Below, one piece after another: positions 1-8,619 of a stretch of 64,000 nucleotides of DNA. This stretch comes from JAEUMY01 sp031394355 (GTDB lineage: Bacteria; Pseudomonadota; Gammaproteobacteria; Burkholderiales; Usitatibacteraceae): positions 1 to 64,000 of the forward strand of contig JANNSU010000080.1 of the NCBI GenBank assembly GCA_031394355.1, read 5' to 3'. The position numbers and the translations under genes are program-made. A model generated the notes under the pieces. The model was given only the letters and a program-made list of their open reading frames with translations, searched no databases and had not been told where the DNA came from. Numbering within the stretch: the first letter of the stretch is position 1; each line of letters starts with the position of its first letter.

Positions 1-2
1 AA

Positions 3-140
3 GGCAGCTGGTTCACCAATGAACAAGCGGCTAATATTGTTAACACTTCAAATGGCGAAGTCATTATTTGTGATGATGGTTTTAACGAGCCCGAAGTAAT
101 GTCAGAAATGTTCATTGAGAATTGGAGGACAAAATGCTAA
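3..140 (+). CDS. 3' end of an unknown AT-rich gene (partial)
   Basis: An open frame runs from the window edge to a TAA at 138-140 (45 residues visible), ending in a region rich in Asn, Glu and acidic residues. I do not recognise it. The stop codon overlaps the start of the next small gene, as in a translationally coupled pair. Base composition is clearly lower in GC than everything after about position 330, so this piece is foreign to its neighbours, either as acquired DNA or as an assembly join. Confidence 0.45.
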   Translation, partial: GSWFTNEQAANIVNTSNGEVIICDDGFNEPEVMSEMFIENWRTKC

Positions 141-319
141 AATCAGATTTGGAAAAGCTGCAGGAATTAGATCAACAATTTTATAATGACTGGGATATTT
201 TAGGAAAACAATTCGTTGCTAAAATTATCAACTGGAATGAATTTTTAGCAGCCAAAAAAAGATTAGATAAAAAATACTCCTTAAACAGAAAAGCAATTTT
301 AAAACCAATAAGCAAATGA
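134..319 (+). CDS. small hypothetical protein, AT-rich
   Basis: A 61-residue, Lys-rich, predicted helical protein with no signal peptide or membrane segment. The ATG at 134 is preferred over the in-frame TTG at 122 because a GGAGG sits at 124-128, about six bases upstream. It overlaps the end of the preceding frame and its own stop overlaps the ATG at 316. A small AT-rich gene tucked behind a longer one can be an immunity or antitoxin partner, but nothing in the sequence proves that; function unknown. Confidence 0.5.
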   Translation: MLKSDLEKLQELDQQFYNDWDILGKQFVAKIINWNEFLAAKKRLDKKYSLNRKAILKPISK

Positions 320-1617
320 GAGCAGACAAAAAATACCTATCCAAAGAGGAGACCGCCGCGTTGCTGGGCTACAGCAGCTTCGCCGAATTGTCGATGGCCA
401 CCAAGATGGCGCGCACGCCGGCCGACGTGGTGAGCTTTCTGCGCGAACTCGGCGCCAAGGCCAAGCCCTTCGCGGAGCGCGATATGCGGGAGCTGACCGA
501 CTACGCCCGTCAGGAACTCAACATGGCGGATGTCGAAGCCTGGGACATCGGCTATCTCAGCGAGAAGCTCAGAGTGGCCCGCTATGCGTTCTCGGACCAG
601 GAAGTGAAGCAGTACTTTCCGGAGCCGGTTGTGCTGGAGGGCATGTTCAAGGTTGTGAAGTCGATCTTCGGCATTGATGTGCGCGCGGCGACAGCCGAGA
701 CCTGGCACCCCGATGTGCGCTTCTTTGAGGTGCTGAACGAGAGTGGCCAGCGCATCGGCCAGTTCTTCCTGGACCTGTACGCACGCGACAAGAAGCGCGG
801 CGGCGCGTGGATGGATGATGTGATGGGCCGGCGCCGAAAGGGTATGGATATCCAGATCCCGGTCGCCTACCTGACCTGCAATTTCTCCGCTCCCGTTGCT
901 CACAACGGACAAGCGCGACCGGCCCTATTCACCCATGACGAGGTGATCACGCTGTTTCACGAGTTTGGCCACGGCCTGCACCATCTGCTGACGCAGGTCG
1001 ATGAGCTGTCCGTGTCCGGCATCAGCGGCGTGGAATGGGATGCGGTGGAGCTGCCCAGCCAGTTCATGGAAAACTTCTGTTGGGAGTGGGAGGTGCTGAA
1101 GCACATGACGCGGCACGTGGATACTGGCGAATCGCTCCCCAGGGCGCTCTTCGACAAGATGCTCGCCGCAAAGAATTTCCAGAACGGCATGGGCTTCGTG
1201 CGCCAGTTGGAGTTCGCGCTCTTCGACATTCGCCTGCATGCGGACTTCGATACGGAGAACGGCAACCTGCTGTCACTGCTTGACGATGTGCGCCGCGAAG
1301 TCGCTGTCGTGAAGCCGCCAGAGTGGAACCGCTTTTCGCACCAGTTCTCACACATCTTCGGCGGCGGCTATGCGGCGGGCTACTACAGCTACAAGTGGGC
1401 GGAAGTCCTTTCCGCTGATGCGTATGCCGCATTCGAGGAACATCCTGGTGGTGTTCTCAATCGCGACGTGGGCCGCAAGTTCCAGACAGAAGTCCTGGCC
1501 GCAGGGGGTGCACGCCCGGCCATGGATTCTTTCAAGGCCTTTCGCGGCCGCGAGCCCTCCACGGAGGCGCTCATCAGGCACAATGGCATGGATAAACCGC
1601 TCAAGGTGGCAGCCTGA
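316..1617 (+). CDS. prlC: M3 family oligopeptidase A, 5'-truncated
   Basis: Cytoplasmic zinc metallopeptidase that degrades short peptides, including cleaved signal peptides. The HEFGH zinc motif is at residues 215-219, the third zinc ligand Glu is near 245 in WDAVELPSQ, and the substrate-binding FGGGYAAGYYSYKW stretch is near 355-368. The family is usually about 680 residues; this frame has 433 and lacks roughly the first 250. Recognisable family sequence begins a few codons after the ATG (ETAALLGYSSFAELSMATKM), exactly where the AT-rich left edge stops. The helical N-terminal half that shapes the substrate channel is missing, so the product is probably non-functional if the junction is real. 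A misassembly at the contig edge is an equal possibility. Confidence 0.8.
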   Translation: MRADKKYLSKEETAALLGYSSFAELSMATKMARTPADVVSFLRELGAKAKPFAERDMRELTDYARQELNMADVEAWDIGYLSEKLRVARYAFSDQEVKQYFPEPVVLEGMFKVVKSIFGIDVRAATAETWHPDVRFFEVLNESGQRIGQFFLDLYARDKKRGGAWMDDVMGRRRKGMDIQIPVAYLTCNFSAPVAHNGQARPALFTHDEVITLFHEFGHGLHHLLTQVDELSVSGISGVEWDAVELPSQFMENFCWEWEVLKHMTRHVDTGESLPRALFDKMLAAKNFQNGMGFVRQLEFALFDIRLHADFDTENGNLLSLLDDVRREVAVVKPPEWNRFSHQFSHIFGGGYAAGYYSYKWAEVLSADAYAAFEEHPGGVLNRDVGRKFQTEVLAAGGARPAMDSFKAFRGREPSTEALIRHNGMDKPLKVAA

Positions 1618-1649
1618 CCTTGAAGCGGCTTGAAACGAGGAGATCCATC

Positions 1650-2264
1650 ATGCGTCATGCAATGAAGCTCGCTCTGCTGCTGCTGTTGCTGCCTCTGGTC
1701 GTCATGGCCCAGGGCGTCTATCGCTGGGTCGACAAAGACGGCAAGGTCCACTATGGCGATTCGCCTCCCGCAGAGAACAAATCGGTTCAGCAAAAGAACC
1801 TCAAGGCCGGCACGGCCACGGCCGGCGACGTGCCCTTTGTCGTGAAGGATGCTGCGCAGCGAAATCCGGTCGTCGCGTTTCTCACAGGGTGCGGCGCGCC
1901 TTGTGATGGTGCCAGAGCACTCCTTGCGAAGCGCGGTGTTCCCTACACGTTGAAAGATCCGGAAGGCAATCCGAATGATGCGGACGCGCTCACCAAGCTG
2001 GCAGGCGGGTTGGATGTGCCGTTCCTGCAAGTGGGCGAGCGTTCGGTGCGCGGATTCACGGAGGAAAGCTGGAACGCTGCGATCGATGCAGGCGGCTACC
2101 CTCGGGTGAACCCCTTCACCAAGTCACCTGAGCCGAAGAAGTCCGAGATGCCCAAGGACCGCGAGTTCGTGAAACCCGGCAAGGACGGCAAACTGCCACC
2201 CGAAAAGACTGCCCCAGCCAAGACGGCTGCGGAGACCCCGGACAAGGCCGCGCCGGGCAAGTGA
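1650..2264 (+). CDS. exported DUF4124 protein with glutaredoxin-like domain
   Basis: Predicted periplasmic or membrane-anchored protein of 204 residues. The ATG at 1650 has an AGGAG about eight bases upstream and opens onto a Leu-rich signal peptide ending in VMAQG; an upstream in-frame start at 1620 would bury it. After the signal comes a DUF4124 module (GVYRWVDKDGKVHYGDSPP), then a glutaredoxin/thioredoxin-fold domain with GCGAPC as candidate redox cysteines and a cis-Pro-like DVPFLQVG segment. The tail is Lys/Pro/Ala-rich and low complexity. It overlaps the next gene by four bases (GTGA), so the two are probably co-translated. Redox activity is inferred from the fold, not shown. Confidence 0.75.
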   Translation: MRHAMKLALLLLLLPLVVMAQGVYRWVDKDGKVHYGDSPPAENKSVQQKNLKAGTATAGDVPFVVKDAAQRNPVVAFLTGCGAPCDGARALLAKRGVPYTLKDPEGNPNDADALTKLAGGLDVPFLQVGERSVRGFTEESWNAAIDAGGYPRVNPFTKSPEPKKSEMPKDREFVKPGKDGKLPPEKTAPAKTAAETPDKAAPGK

Positions 2265-3028
2265 AGCTCGTCACCTGGAATGTGAACAGTCTGAACGTGC
2301 GGCTGCCGCACGTGGTGGAGTGGCTCAAGACACATCAGCCGGACGCGCTCTGCCTGCAGGAAATCAAGATGGAGGACGCGAAGTTCCCTCGCGAAGCCAT
2401 CGAATCGCTGGGCTATCAGGTTGTCTTCGATGGCCAGAAAACCTACAACGGCGTGGCCATCATCTCGCGTTCGGCACCTTTGGACGTGACGCGCGGTATC
2501 GCCGGCCATGCGGATGCGCAGAAGCGCGTCATTTCCGCCACCATCGACGGCGTGCGGGTCATCTGCGTCTACATCCCGAACGGCCAGAGCCTCGAATCAG
2601 ACAAGTATCAATACAAGCTGGGTTGGCTCGCGGCGCTGCATGCCTGGCTTGAAGGCGAACTCCAAAACTATCCGGACCTGGCGCTGCTGGGCGACTACAA
2701 CATCGCACCAGATGATCGTGACGTGCACGATCCCAAGGCCTGGGTGGGCCAGGTGCTGGTGAGCGAGCCGGAGCGGGACGCATTTCGTGGCCTGCAGGCG
2801 TTGGGTCTCGCGGACAGTTTTCGTCTGTTCGATCAGCCGGATAAAAGCTTCACCTGGTGGGATTACCGCATGAACGGCTTCAAGCGCAATCTTGGCCTTC
2901 GCATCGACCACGTACTGCTCTCCCAGTCGCTGGCCGCGCGCTGCAGCGCATCGACCATCGACATTGAGCCACGCAAACTGGAACGCCCGTCAGACCATAC
3001 GCCCGCCTTCGCCATTCTGGCGGACTGA
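2261..3028 (+). CDS. xthA: exodeoxyribonuclease III
   Basis: AP endonuclease/3'-5' exonuclease of the EEP superfamily, acting in base excision repair. 255 residues, normal for the family. It opens with LVTWNVNSLNVRLPHV, has LQEIK (metal-binding Glu), the central GDYNIAPDDRDVHDP, the WWDYR segment, and the C-terminal RIDHVLLS and SDHTP motifs with the catalytic Asp-His pair. The start is GTG at 2261, overlapping the preceding stop. A second, divergent exonuclease III lies at 52122-52895; this copy resembles the short ExoA-like branch. Confidence 0.92.
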   Translation: MKLVTWNVNSLNVRLPHVVEWLKTHQPDALCLQEIKMEDAKFPREAIESLGYQVVFDGQKTYNGVAIISRSAPLDVTRGIAGHADAQKRVISATIDGVRVICVYIPNGQSLESDKYQYKLGWLAALHAWLEGELQNYPDLALLGDYNIAPDDRDVHDPKAWVGQVLVSEPERDAFRGLQALGLADSFRLFDQPDKSFTWWDYRMNGFKRNLGLRIDHVLLSQSLAARCSASTIDIEPRKLERPSDHTPAFAILAD

Positions 3029-3040
3029 TCCGGGGCGACC

Positions 3041-5866
3041 ATGGCGACGCTGCAGCACAATCTCTTTACCGGCTCGGCCAATCGTGTGGCCGGCAGCTTT
3101 GGTCTGATCGTCACCGGCAGCGAACGGCCCCTGCGAGATCTCGTCAAGCGTGCGGCTATCGCAACAGGTGCAGATGTCGCCATGCTCACGTTTCTGGATG
3201 GTGATGTCGAGTGGTGCAAGTGTTGTGAGGGTAGCGCCGTGGGCGAATGGCCACGGACCTCCAGTCTGTGGGCGCCGCTTCGCGCCGGACCATCCCCAGG
3301 CAAGGAGACGTCGGTGCTCGTGATCCCGAACCTCGAGGATCTGTCGGGCTGGCGCCATCATCCACTGCATTCGGAGGCACCCGAGTTGTCCACTGCTGCG
3401 CTAGCGCCAGTGTTCGATGCCGAGGGCGAGGTGGCGGGCATGCTGTCCGTGTTCTCCATGGGCCAACGCGAATATTCGCATAGTGATCGCGATGCGCTGA
3501 CCAATCTCGCGCGTCTTGTGTCGACCAGGCTGATGCTTCAGCGATCCACGGACGCGGGGTCGGTGCGCAGCGATGGCGCACCAACGACAAGATCTCGCCA
3601 GAGGCCGGCAGTGCCACAGCCGCCACCGTCGGTGAAAGCGGATACCGGGAAGATTGCTGCAGACGCTTCCCCTATGGCCGTGCCGCCGGTGCGCAGCGCC
3701 CACAGCGAGCCGATTGACCGAGGCGCACTCGCCAGTGAATTGCACCGGCTCAGCCAAACGCTGGACCAGGAGATCGCCAATCGGAAGTCAGCCGAGTCCG
3801 CACTGCTTCGCGAGCGCTCCTTTTCCGATGCCGCCATCGGAATCCTGCCCGGCGCGTTCTTCATGTTCACCCATGGTGGCAAAATGTTGCGCTGGAATCG
3901 CAGCTTCACCGATGTCACGAGGTTCAGCGACCAGGAAGTGGCTGAACGCGCGCCGATCGACTTCATTGCCGCTGAAGACCAGCCGCAGGTCATGAAGGCT
4001 ATCGCGATTGTCTTCAGCGAGCGGCGCGAGGTCACCATCGAGGCTCGGTTCCAGAGCAAGTCCGGGCAGGTCACCCCCTATCTGTTTACGGGGCGGCCCT
4101 GCGAGCTGAATGGCGAGACCGTGCTCATGGGCATGGGCCGCGACATCACGGATCGCAAGCGGGCCGAGCAGCAGCTCAAGCAGACCAGGGAACGCCTGCA
4201 CCTGGCGCTCACCGGCTCAGGGCTCGCCATGTGGGATTGGGACCTCGCCACCAACACGGTCTACTTCAATGAAGGCTGGGGATCGTTGCTCGGCACGACC
4301 CCCCGCGAAGCGATCCACCTGGGCGATGAAGTGTTCGACTGGAATCACCCGGATGACCGCGAAATATTTCGCAGTGCGCTGGCGGCGGCGGTAAAGGGCG
4401 AAAAGGAGTTTTTCACTGCTGAATACCGCGTACAGAACGACCATGGTGCCTGGCTGTGGATACACACTCGCGGCAAGGTGACTTACCGGGACGAGAAGGG
4501 TCAGGCCTCGCGCATGACCGGCGTGTCCGAGAACATCACCGAGCGCAAGGCTGCGGTGGAGCGGGCGGAGTTTCTCGCCACGCGTGACCCCTTGACGGGG
4601 CTGCCCAATCGCATGCTGCTGAACGATCGTCTCGAGCGGGGCATCGCCGCCGCAACGCGATCAAAGAAGAAGCTCGCGTTCATGTTCATCGACCTGGACC
4701 GTTTCAAGCTCATCAACGATTCGTTGGGTCATCATGTTGGTGACGAGCTGCTGAAGCAGGTGGCATCGCGTCTCGCATCTTGCGTGCGGGCCACTGACAC
4801 GGTGGCACGCCTCGGGGGCGACGAGTTTGCTGTCATTCTTGAGGAGCTCAATGACGAGCAAGGTGCCAAGCAGGTGGCCGAGAACATGGTGGCCGGTCTG
4901 TCAGCGCCCATTTTCAGCGGCAACCTCCAGCTGAACACCTCGGGTTCGATCGGTATCGGCGTCTTCCCGAATGATGGCCGAGACAGCGCGACGCTCATGA
5001 AGAATGCCGATGCAGCGATGTATCACGCCAAGGAGAAAGGTCGGAACAACTTCCAGTTCTTTGCGGCAGACATGAATGCCCGGGTGCTGGAGCATCTGTC
5101 CATCGAGAATTGGCTGAGAAAGGCTGTGCACCAGGATGAGTTGGTGCTTTTTTACCAGCCTCGTGTGGACTTCGAGACGGGTGAAATGGTGGGCGTTGAA
5201 GCGTTGCTCCGCTGGCGACATCCGCGCCGCGGCATGCTCACGCCTGACAAGTTCATCCCGGTTGCCGAGGAGTCCGGGCTCATCATCAGCATTGGTGAAT
5301 GGGTGTTGAACGAGGCGATGGGGCAAGTGCACGAGTGGCAGCGCGCCGGGCTGTCCGACCTCAAGGTGTCGGTCAATCTGTCGGTCCGCCAGATTCGGGA
5401 CAGCGATGCCTTCTTGAGGGTGGTCGATGAGGCGCTGAAGCGTACGGGGCTCAACCCGCGCTTTCTGGAGCTGGAATTGACCGAGACCCTGCTCATGCAG
5501 AACACCAAGGAGAAGATGGCGCTGCTGAACCGTCTGGGCGAACGGGGCATCAGCCTGTCCATTGACGATTTTGGTACCGGCTATTCATCGCTCTACTATT
5601 TGAAGACCCTGCCTGTGGACAGCTTGAAAATCGACGGCTCCTTCGTGCGTGACATCGTCATCGACCCCAACGATGAAGCCATCATCCGCGCCATCGTGGC
5701 CATGGCCCACAGCATGCAGTTGCGCGTGGTGGCCGAGGCGGTGGAGACCGATGCACAATTCACGGCGCTCAAGATGTTGGGCTGTGACGAATACCAGGGC
5801 TATCTCGCCAGTGCGCCGCTGCCAGTGGATGAATTCGAGGAGCGGTATTTGCCGGGCGTGCTGTAG
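3041..5866 (+). CDS. GAF-PAS-PAS-GGDEF-EAL cyclic-di-GMP protein
   Basis: A 941-residue cytoplasmic sensor for cyclic-di-GMP turnover. Order: GAF-like domain (about 15-165), variable Pro/Ser linker, short coiled coil (about 230-260), PAS (about 265-375), PAS/PAC (about 380-505), diguanylate cyclase (about 515-680) and EAL phosphodiesterase (about 695-935). The cyclase has an intact GGDEF at 592-596. The EAL domain has EALLRW at 720, NLSVRQ, ELTET, the DDFGTGYSS loop and KIDGSFV, so both activities look competent. No membrane segment is visible. A GCGAATATTCGC copy at 3468 encodes REYSH near the end of the GAF domain. Confidence 0.93.
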   Translation: MATLQHNLFTGSANRVAGSFGLIVTGSERPLRDLVKRAAIATGADVAMLTFLDGDVEWCKCCEGSAVGEWPRTSSLWAPLRAGPSPGKETSVLVIPNLEDLSGWRHHPLHSEAPELSTAALAPVFDAEGEVAGMLSVFSMGQREYSHSDRDALTNLARLVSTRLMLQRSTDAGSVRSDGAPTTRSRQRPAVPQPPPSVKADTGKIAADASPMAVPPVRSAHSEPIDRGALASELHRLSQTLDQEIANRKSAESALLRERSFSDAAIGILPGAFFMFTHGGKMLRWNRSFTDVTRFSDQEVAERAPIDFIAAEDQPQVMKAIAIVFSERREVTIEARFQSKSGQVTPYLFTGRPCELNGETVLMGMGRDITDRKRAEQQLKQTRERLHLALTGSGLAMWDWDLATNTVYFNEGWGSLLGTTPREAIHLGDEVFDWNHPDDREIFRSALAAAVKGEKEFFTAEYRVQNDHGAWLWIHTRGKVTYRDEKGQASRMTGVSENITERKAAVERAEFLATRDPLTGLPNRMLLNDRLERGIAAATRSKKKLAFMFIDLDRFKLINDSLGHHVGDELLKQVASRLASCVRATDTVARLGGDEFAVILEELNDEQGAKQVAENMVAGLSAPIFSGNLQLNTSGSIGIGVFPNDGRDSATLMKNADAAMYHAKEKGRNNFQFFAADMNARVLEHLSIENWLRKAVHQDELVLFYQPRVDFETGEMVGVEALLRWRHPRRGMLTPDKFIPVAEESGLIISIGEWVLNEAMGQVHEWQRAGLSDLKVSVNLSVRQIRDSDAFLRVVDEALKRTGLNPRFLELELTETLLMQNTKEKMALLNRLGERGISLSIDDFGTGYSSLYYLKTLPVDSLKIDGSFVRDIVIDPNDEAIIRAIVAMAHSMQLRVVAEAVETDAQFTALKMLGCDEYQGYLASAPLPVDEFEERYLPGVL

Positions 5867-5871
5867 TGAAG

Positions 5872-5932
5872 GTTGGGCGTTGAGGGTCAAGCGTGAACTG
5901 CGAATATTCGCAACGGTATCTTTACGCCCAAC
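5872..5932. repeat. inverted repeat enclosing a GCGAATATTCGC palindrome
   Basis: Between two convergent genes, arms GTTGGGCGT (5872-5880) and ACGCCCAAC (5924-5932) pair, and the 12-bp palindrome (5900-5911) lies inside the loop. The position suits a bidirectional terminator, although no strong T-run follows. Confidence 0.6.
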
Positions 5933-5940
5933 GCCCAACG

Positions 5941-7341
5941 CTACTCGTGCCCTGTTTCCAGCCCCAGCTCTTGAATCTTGCGGGTAAGCGTATTGCGGCC
6001 GATCCCGAGCAGCTGCGCCGCTTCGATCCGCCGGCCACCGGTATGCTGCAGGGCTTTCGTGATCAACGCACCTTCAAACTGCCGGGTGAGCACGTCGCTG
6101 ATGCCGGTCTCGCCGCGTGACAGGCGCAACGTGACCTCGCGTTCCAGCGCGCGCTGCCAATCTGCCTCGGCGGTTGTAGCACCGGCGGTTTCGCCTCGGA
6201 GTTCCGCCGGCAGATCCTTGACCTCCACTGTCTGCGCAGGCGCCATGACGGTGATCCAGTGGCAGAGGTTTTCCAGCTGACGGACATTGCCGGGGAAGTC
6301 CTGTGCGGATAGAAAGGCCATGGCCGAATCCGCCAGCCGCTTGGTCTCCGCATTCAGATCCCGGGCGCTCTTTTGCAGGAAGAAACGTGCAAGATGGGGG
6401 ATGTCTTCGCGACGCTCTCGCAAGGGCGGCAACTTGAGGCGAATCACGTTGAGACGATGGAACAGGTCCTCGCGAAAGAGGCCATTCTTTACTCGATCCT
6501 CGAGGTCCTGATGGGTGGCGGCGATCACCCGCACGTTGGCGGTGAGCGGCGTATGCCCGCCGACGCGGTAAAACTGGCCGTCAGACAACACACGCAACAA
6601 GCGTGTTTGCAGGTCGGGCGGCATGTCGCCGATCTCGTCCAGGAACAGCGTGCCACCCTCTGACTGTTCGAATCGTCCCCGGCGCATGGTGGCCGCACCC
6701 GTGAAGGCGCCGCGCTCATGTCCGAACAGTTCCGACTCCAGCAGGTCCTTCGGGATGGCGGCAGTGTTGATGGCAATGAAGGGCTTGGTTGCGCGCGGGC
6801 TGTGGCGGTGCAGGGCGCGGGCGACAAGCTCCTTGCCGGTGCCGGATTCGCCGGTGATGAGGACCGTGGCGTGGGACTGCGACAGTCTACCGATTGCGCG
6901 AAAGACCTCTTGCATGGCCGGTGCCTGGCCCAGGATATCGGGGGCGGCTGTCTGCACTTCCGTCGACTGCGCCTCACGCAGGCTCTCGTCGAGCGCACGC
7001 CGGATGAGCTCCACGGCATGGTCTACGTCGAATGGCTTGGGCAGGTACTCGAACGCACCACCCTGAAATGCCGCCACAGCGCTTTCGAGGTCCGAGAACG
7101 CGGTCATGATGATGATCGGTGTGGCGGGCGCACGCGCCTTCAATTCCTGCATGAAGTCCAGTCCGCTGGTGCCGGGCATGCGGATGTCGCTGATGACGAC
7201 CTGTGGTGGGCTGTCGTCAAACGCGTCCAGACCTTCTTGCGCTGCGGCGAATGATTTGTAGGCAATTCCCTCACGGGTCAATGCCTTCTCGATCACCCAG
7301 CGAATGGAGCGGTCGTCGTCGATGATCCAGACGGGTCTCAT
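5941..7341 (-). CDS. glnG: nitrogen regulation response regulator NtrC
   Basis: Sigma-54-dependent enhancer-binding activator of nitrogen-limitation genes. 466 residues: receiver domain (1-120) with phosphoacceptor Asp52 in VISDIRMPG; AAA+ domain with Walker A GESGTGKE at 164-171, the sigma-54-contacting GAFTGA loop and a Walker B-type TLFLDEIGDM; and a C-terminal Fis-type helix-turn-helix (AAQLLGIGRNTLTRKIQEL). Its start overlaps the glnL stop by four bases, so it is made with its kinase. The expected target sites are visible upstream of glnA at 11138-11182. Confidence 0.97.
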   Translation of the reverse strand: MRPVWIIDDDRSIRWVIEKALTREGIAYKSFAAAQEGLDAFDDSPPQVVISDIRMPGTSGLDFMQELKARAPATPIIIMTAFSDLESAVAAFQGGAFEYLPKPFDVDHAVELIRRALDESLREAQSTEVQTAAPDILGQAPAMQEVFRAIGRLSQSHATVLITGESGTGKELVARALHRHSPRATKPFIAINTAAIPKDLLESELFGHERGAFTGAATMRRGRFEQSEGGTLFLDEIGDMPPDLQTRLLRVLSDGQFYRVGGHTPLTANVRVIAATHQDLEDRVKNGLFREDLFHRLNVIRLKLPPLRERREDIPHLARFFLQKSARDLNAETKRLADSAMAFLSAQDFPGNVRQLENLCHWITVMAPAQTVEVKDLPAELRGETAGATTAEADWQRALEREVTLRLSRGETGISDVLTRQFEGALITKALQHTGGRRIEAAQLLGIGRNTLTRKIQELGLETGHE

Positions 7342-8531
7342 GGTTTCACTTTCGGGTCAGGTGTTTCGCCTCTGGGCGGGCGTGGGGATAGGGAGTCGTG
7401 CAGGAGCGCAGCGGATTTGTGTGTGGGCTCGCCTTCTGCCAACGGCAGAAAGATCGTGAAACAGGTATGGCCGGGTTGCGAAGCAAACTCGATCACGCCG
7501 CCATGCTGGTGGATGTATCCCTGCGCCAAGGGAAGCCCGAGGCCGCTGCCACCATCGCGGCCGGTGACGAGAGGATAGAAAATGCGGTCACGCAGGACAT
7601 CGGATACACCGGGCCCGTTGTCGATCACGCGCACTTCGATCACATGCCGATAGCGCTGGCGTGCCAGCGTGACGTTGCGCGCAATGCGCGTGACCAGACG
7701 AATCACGCCGCCGCGGCCTCTATCGCTGCCTCTATCGCTGCCGCTTTCACCACTACTGCCAACAGCTTGTGCGGCATTGCGCACGATATTCAGCAGCGCC
7801 TGGATCAGCTGCTCCTTGTCACCCGTGAGATCCGGCAGGCTGGTGTCGTAGTCGCGGTGCACGACCAGTTTGTCCGGAAACTCGGACAGGATCAGCGTGC
7901 GCACCCGCTCCAGCACCTCATGAATGTTCACGGGTCCGATCTGCGGGATGCGGTTGGGCGTCAACAGTCGGTCCATCAGCGTCTGCAGGCGATCCGCCTC
8001 CTTGACGATGACCTGGGTGTACTCGGTCAGGTCGGCGCTCGGTAGTTCACGTTCAAGCAACTGCGCCGCCCCACGGATGCCACCCAACGGATTCTTGATC
8101 TCATGCGCGAGGTTCCGCATCAGCTCTTTGTTGAGCTGCTGCAGCTCCAGCAACTTCTCCTCGCGGGCGATCCGAAGCTGTTGGTCCAGCGCGCGAAACT
8201 CCAGCACCGCCAGCGCGCCATCGGGTTCCACCGGCGTGACATGGCAGGCGGCCTGCAGGAGCACGCCGGTCTGCGTATGCAGGGTGAAACTGTTTTCAGA
8301 GAAGCTCGCCTGCGCATCGAATGCCTGCTGCACCAGCGCCTGCAGATCAGGGTTGCCGGGCAGCACCTTGTTGAGAGGCTGATTCACGTCTGTGCGGACG
8401 CTGAAGCCAAACAGGTTTTCTGCTGCCGGGTTGGCGTGCCGCAGTACTTGCTGCCGATCCACGACGAGCACCGCCGTGGACAGGAGCTCGAGCCCGTTGA
8501 ATGACATCGCAACCGGAACACGATCCATCAT
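7338..8531 (-). CDS. glnL: nitrogen regulation sensor kinase NtrB
   Basis: Cytoplasmic histidine kinase that phosphorylates NtrC and is normally controlled by PII. 397 residues: PAS domain (about 15-115), phosphoacceptor His143 in LAHEIKNPLGG, and an HATPase_c domain with N-box (NIVRNAAQA), DNGPGV and GSGLGLPLAQ motifs. An in-frame ATG at 8507 (MSFNGLELL) may be the true start. A short Gly/Ser/Asp/Arg run (GESGSDRGSDRGRGG) in the ATPase domain comes from a small tandem duplication around 7715-7745 and looks like a local expansion. Confidence 0.95.
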   Translation of the reverse strand: MMDRVPVAMSFNGLELLSTAVLVVDRQQVLRHANPAAENLFGFSVRTDVNQPLNKVLPGNPDLQALVQQAFDAQASFSENSFTLHTQTGVLLQAACHVTPVEPDGALAVLEFRALDQQLRIAREEKLLELQQLNKELMRNLAHEIKNPLGGIRGAAQLLERELPSADLTEYTQVIVKEADRLQTLMDRLLTPNRIPQIGPVNIHEVLERVRTLILSEFPDKLVVHRDYDTSLPDLTGDKEQLIQALLNIVRNAAQAVGSSGESGSDRGSDRGRGGVIRLVTRIARNVTLARQRYRHVIEVRVIDNGPGVSDVLRDRIFYPLVTGRDGGSGLGLPLAQGYIHQHGGVIEFASQPGHTCFTIFLPLAEGEPTHKSAALLHDSLSPRPPRGETPDPKVKP

Positions 8532-8552
8532 GGCGCCGTGGCAGCAATGAAA

Positions 8553-8583
8553 GCGGGCGACTGGCCAATGGCCGGTCGCCCGC
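8553..8583 (-). terminator. hairpin between the DUF4124 gene and glnL
   Basis: GCGGGCGAC and GTCGCCCGC form a nine-pair stem around a GGCC-containing loop. On the minus strand TTTCATT follows. It may terminate or attenuate transcription coming from glnA and the DUF4124 gene before glnL. Confidence 0.55.
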
Positions 8584-8619
8584 AGGATGCAACAGGAATT
8601 CGCTGTGTGGCGGCGCGAA

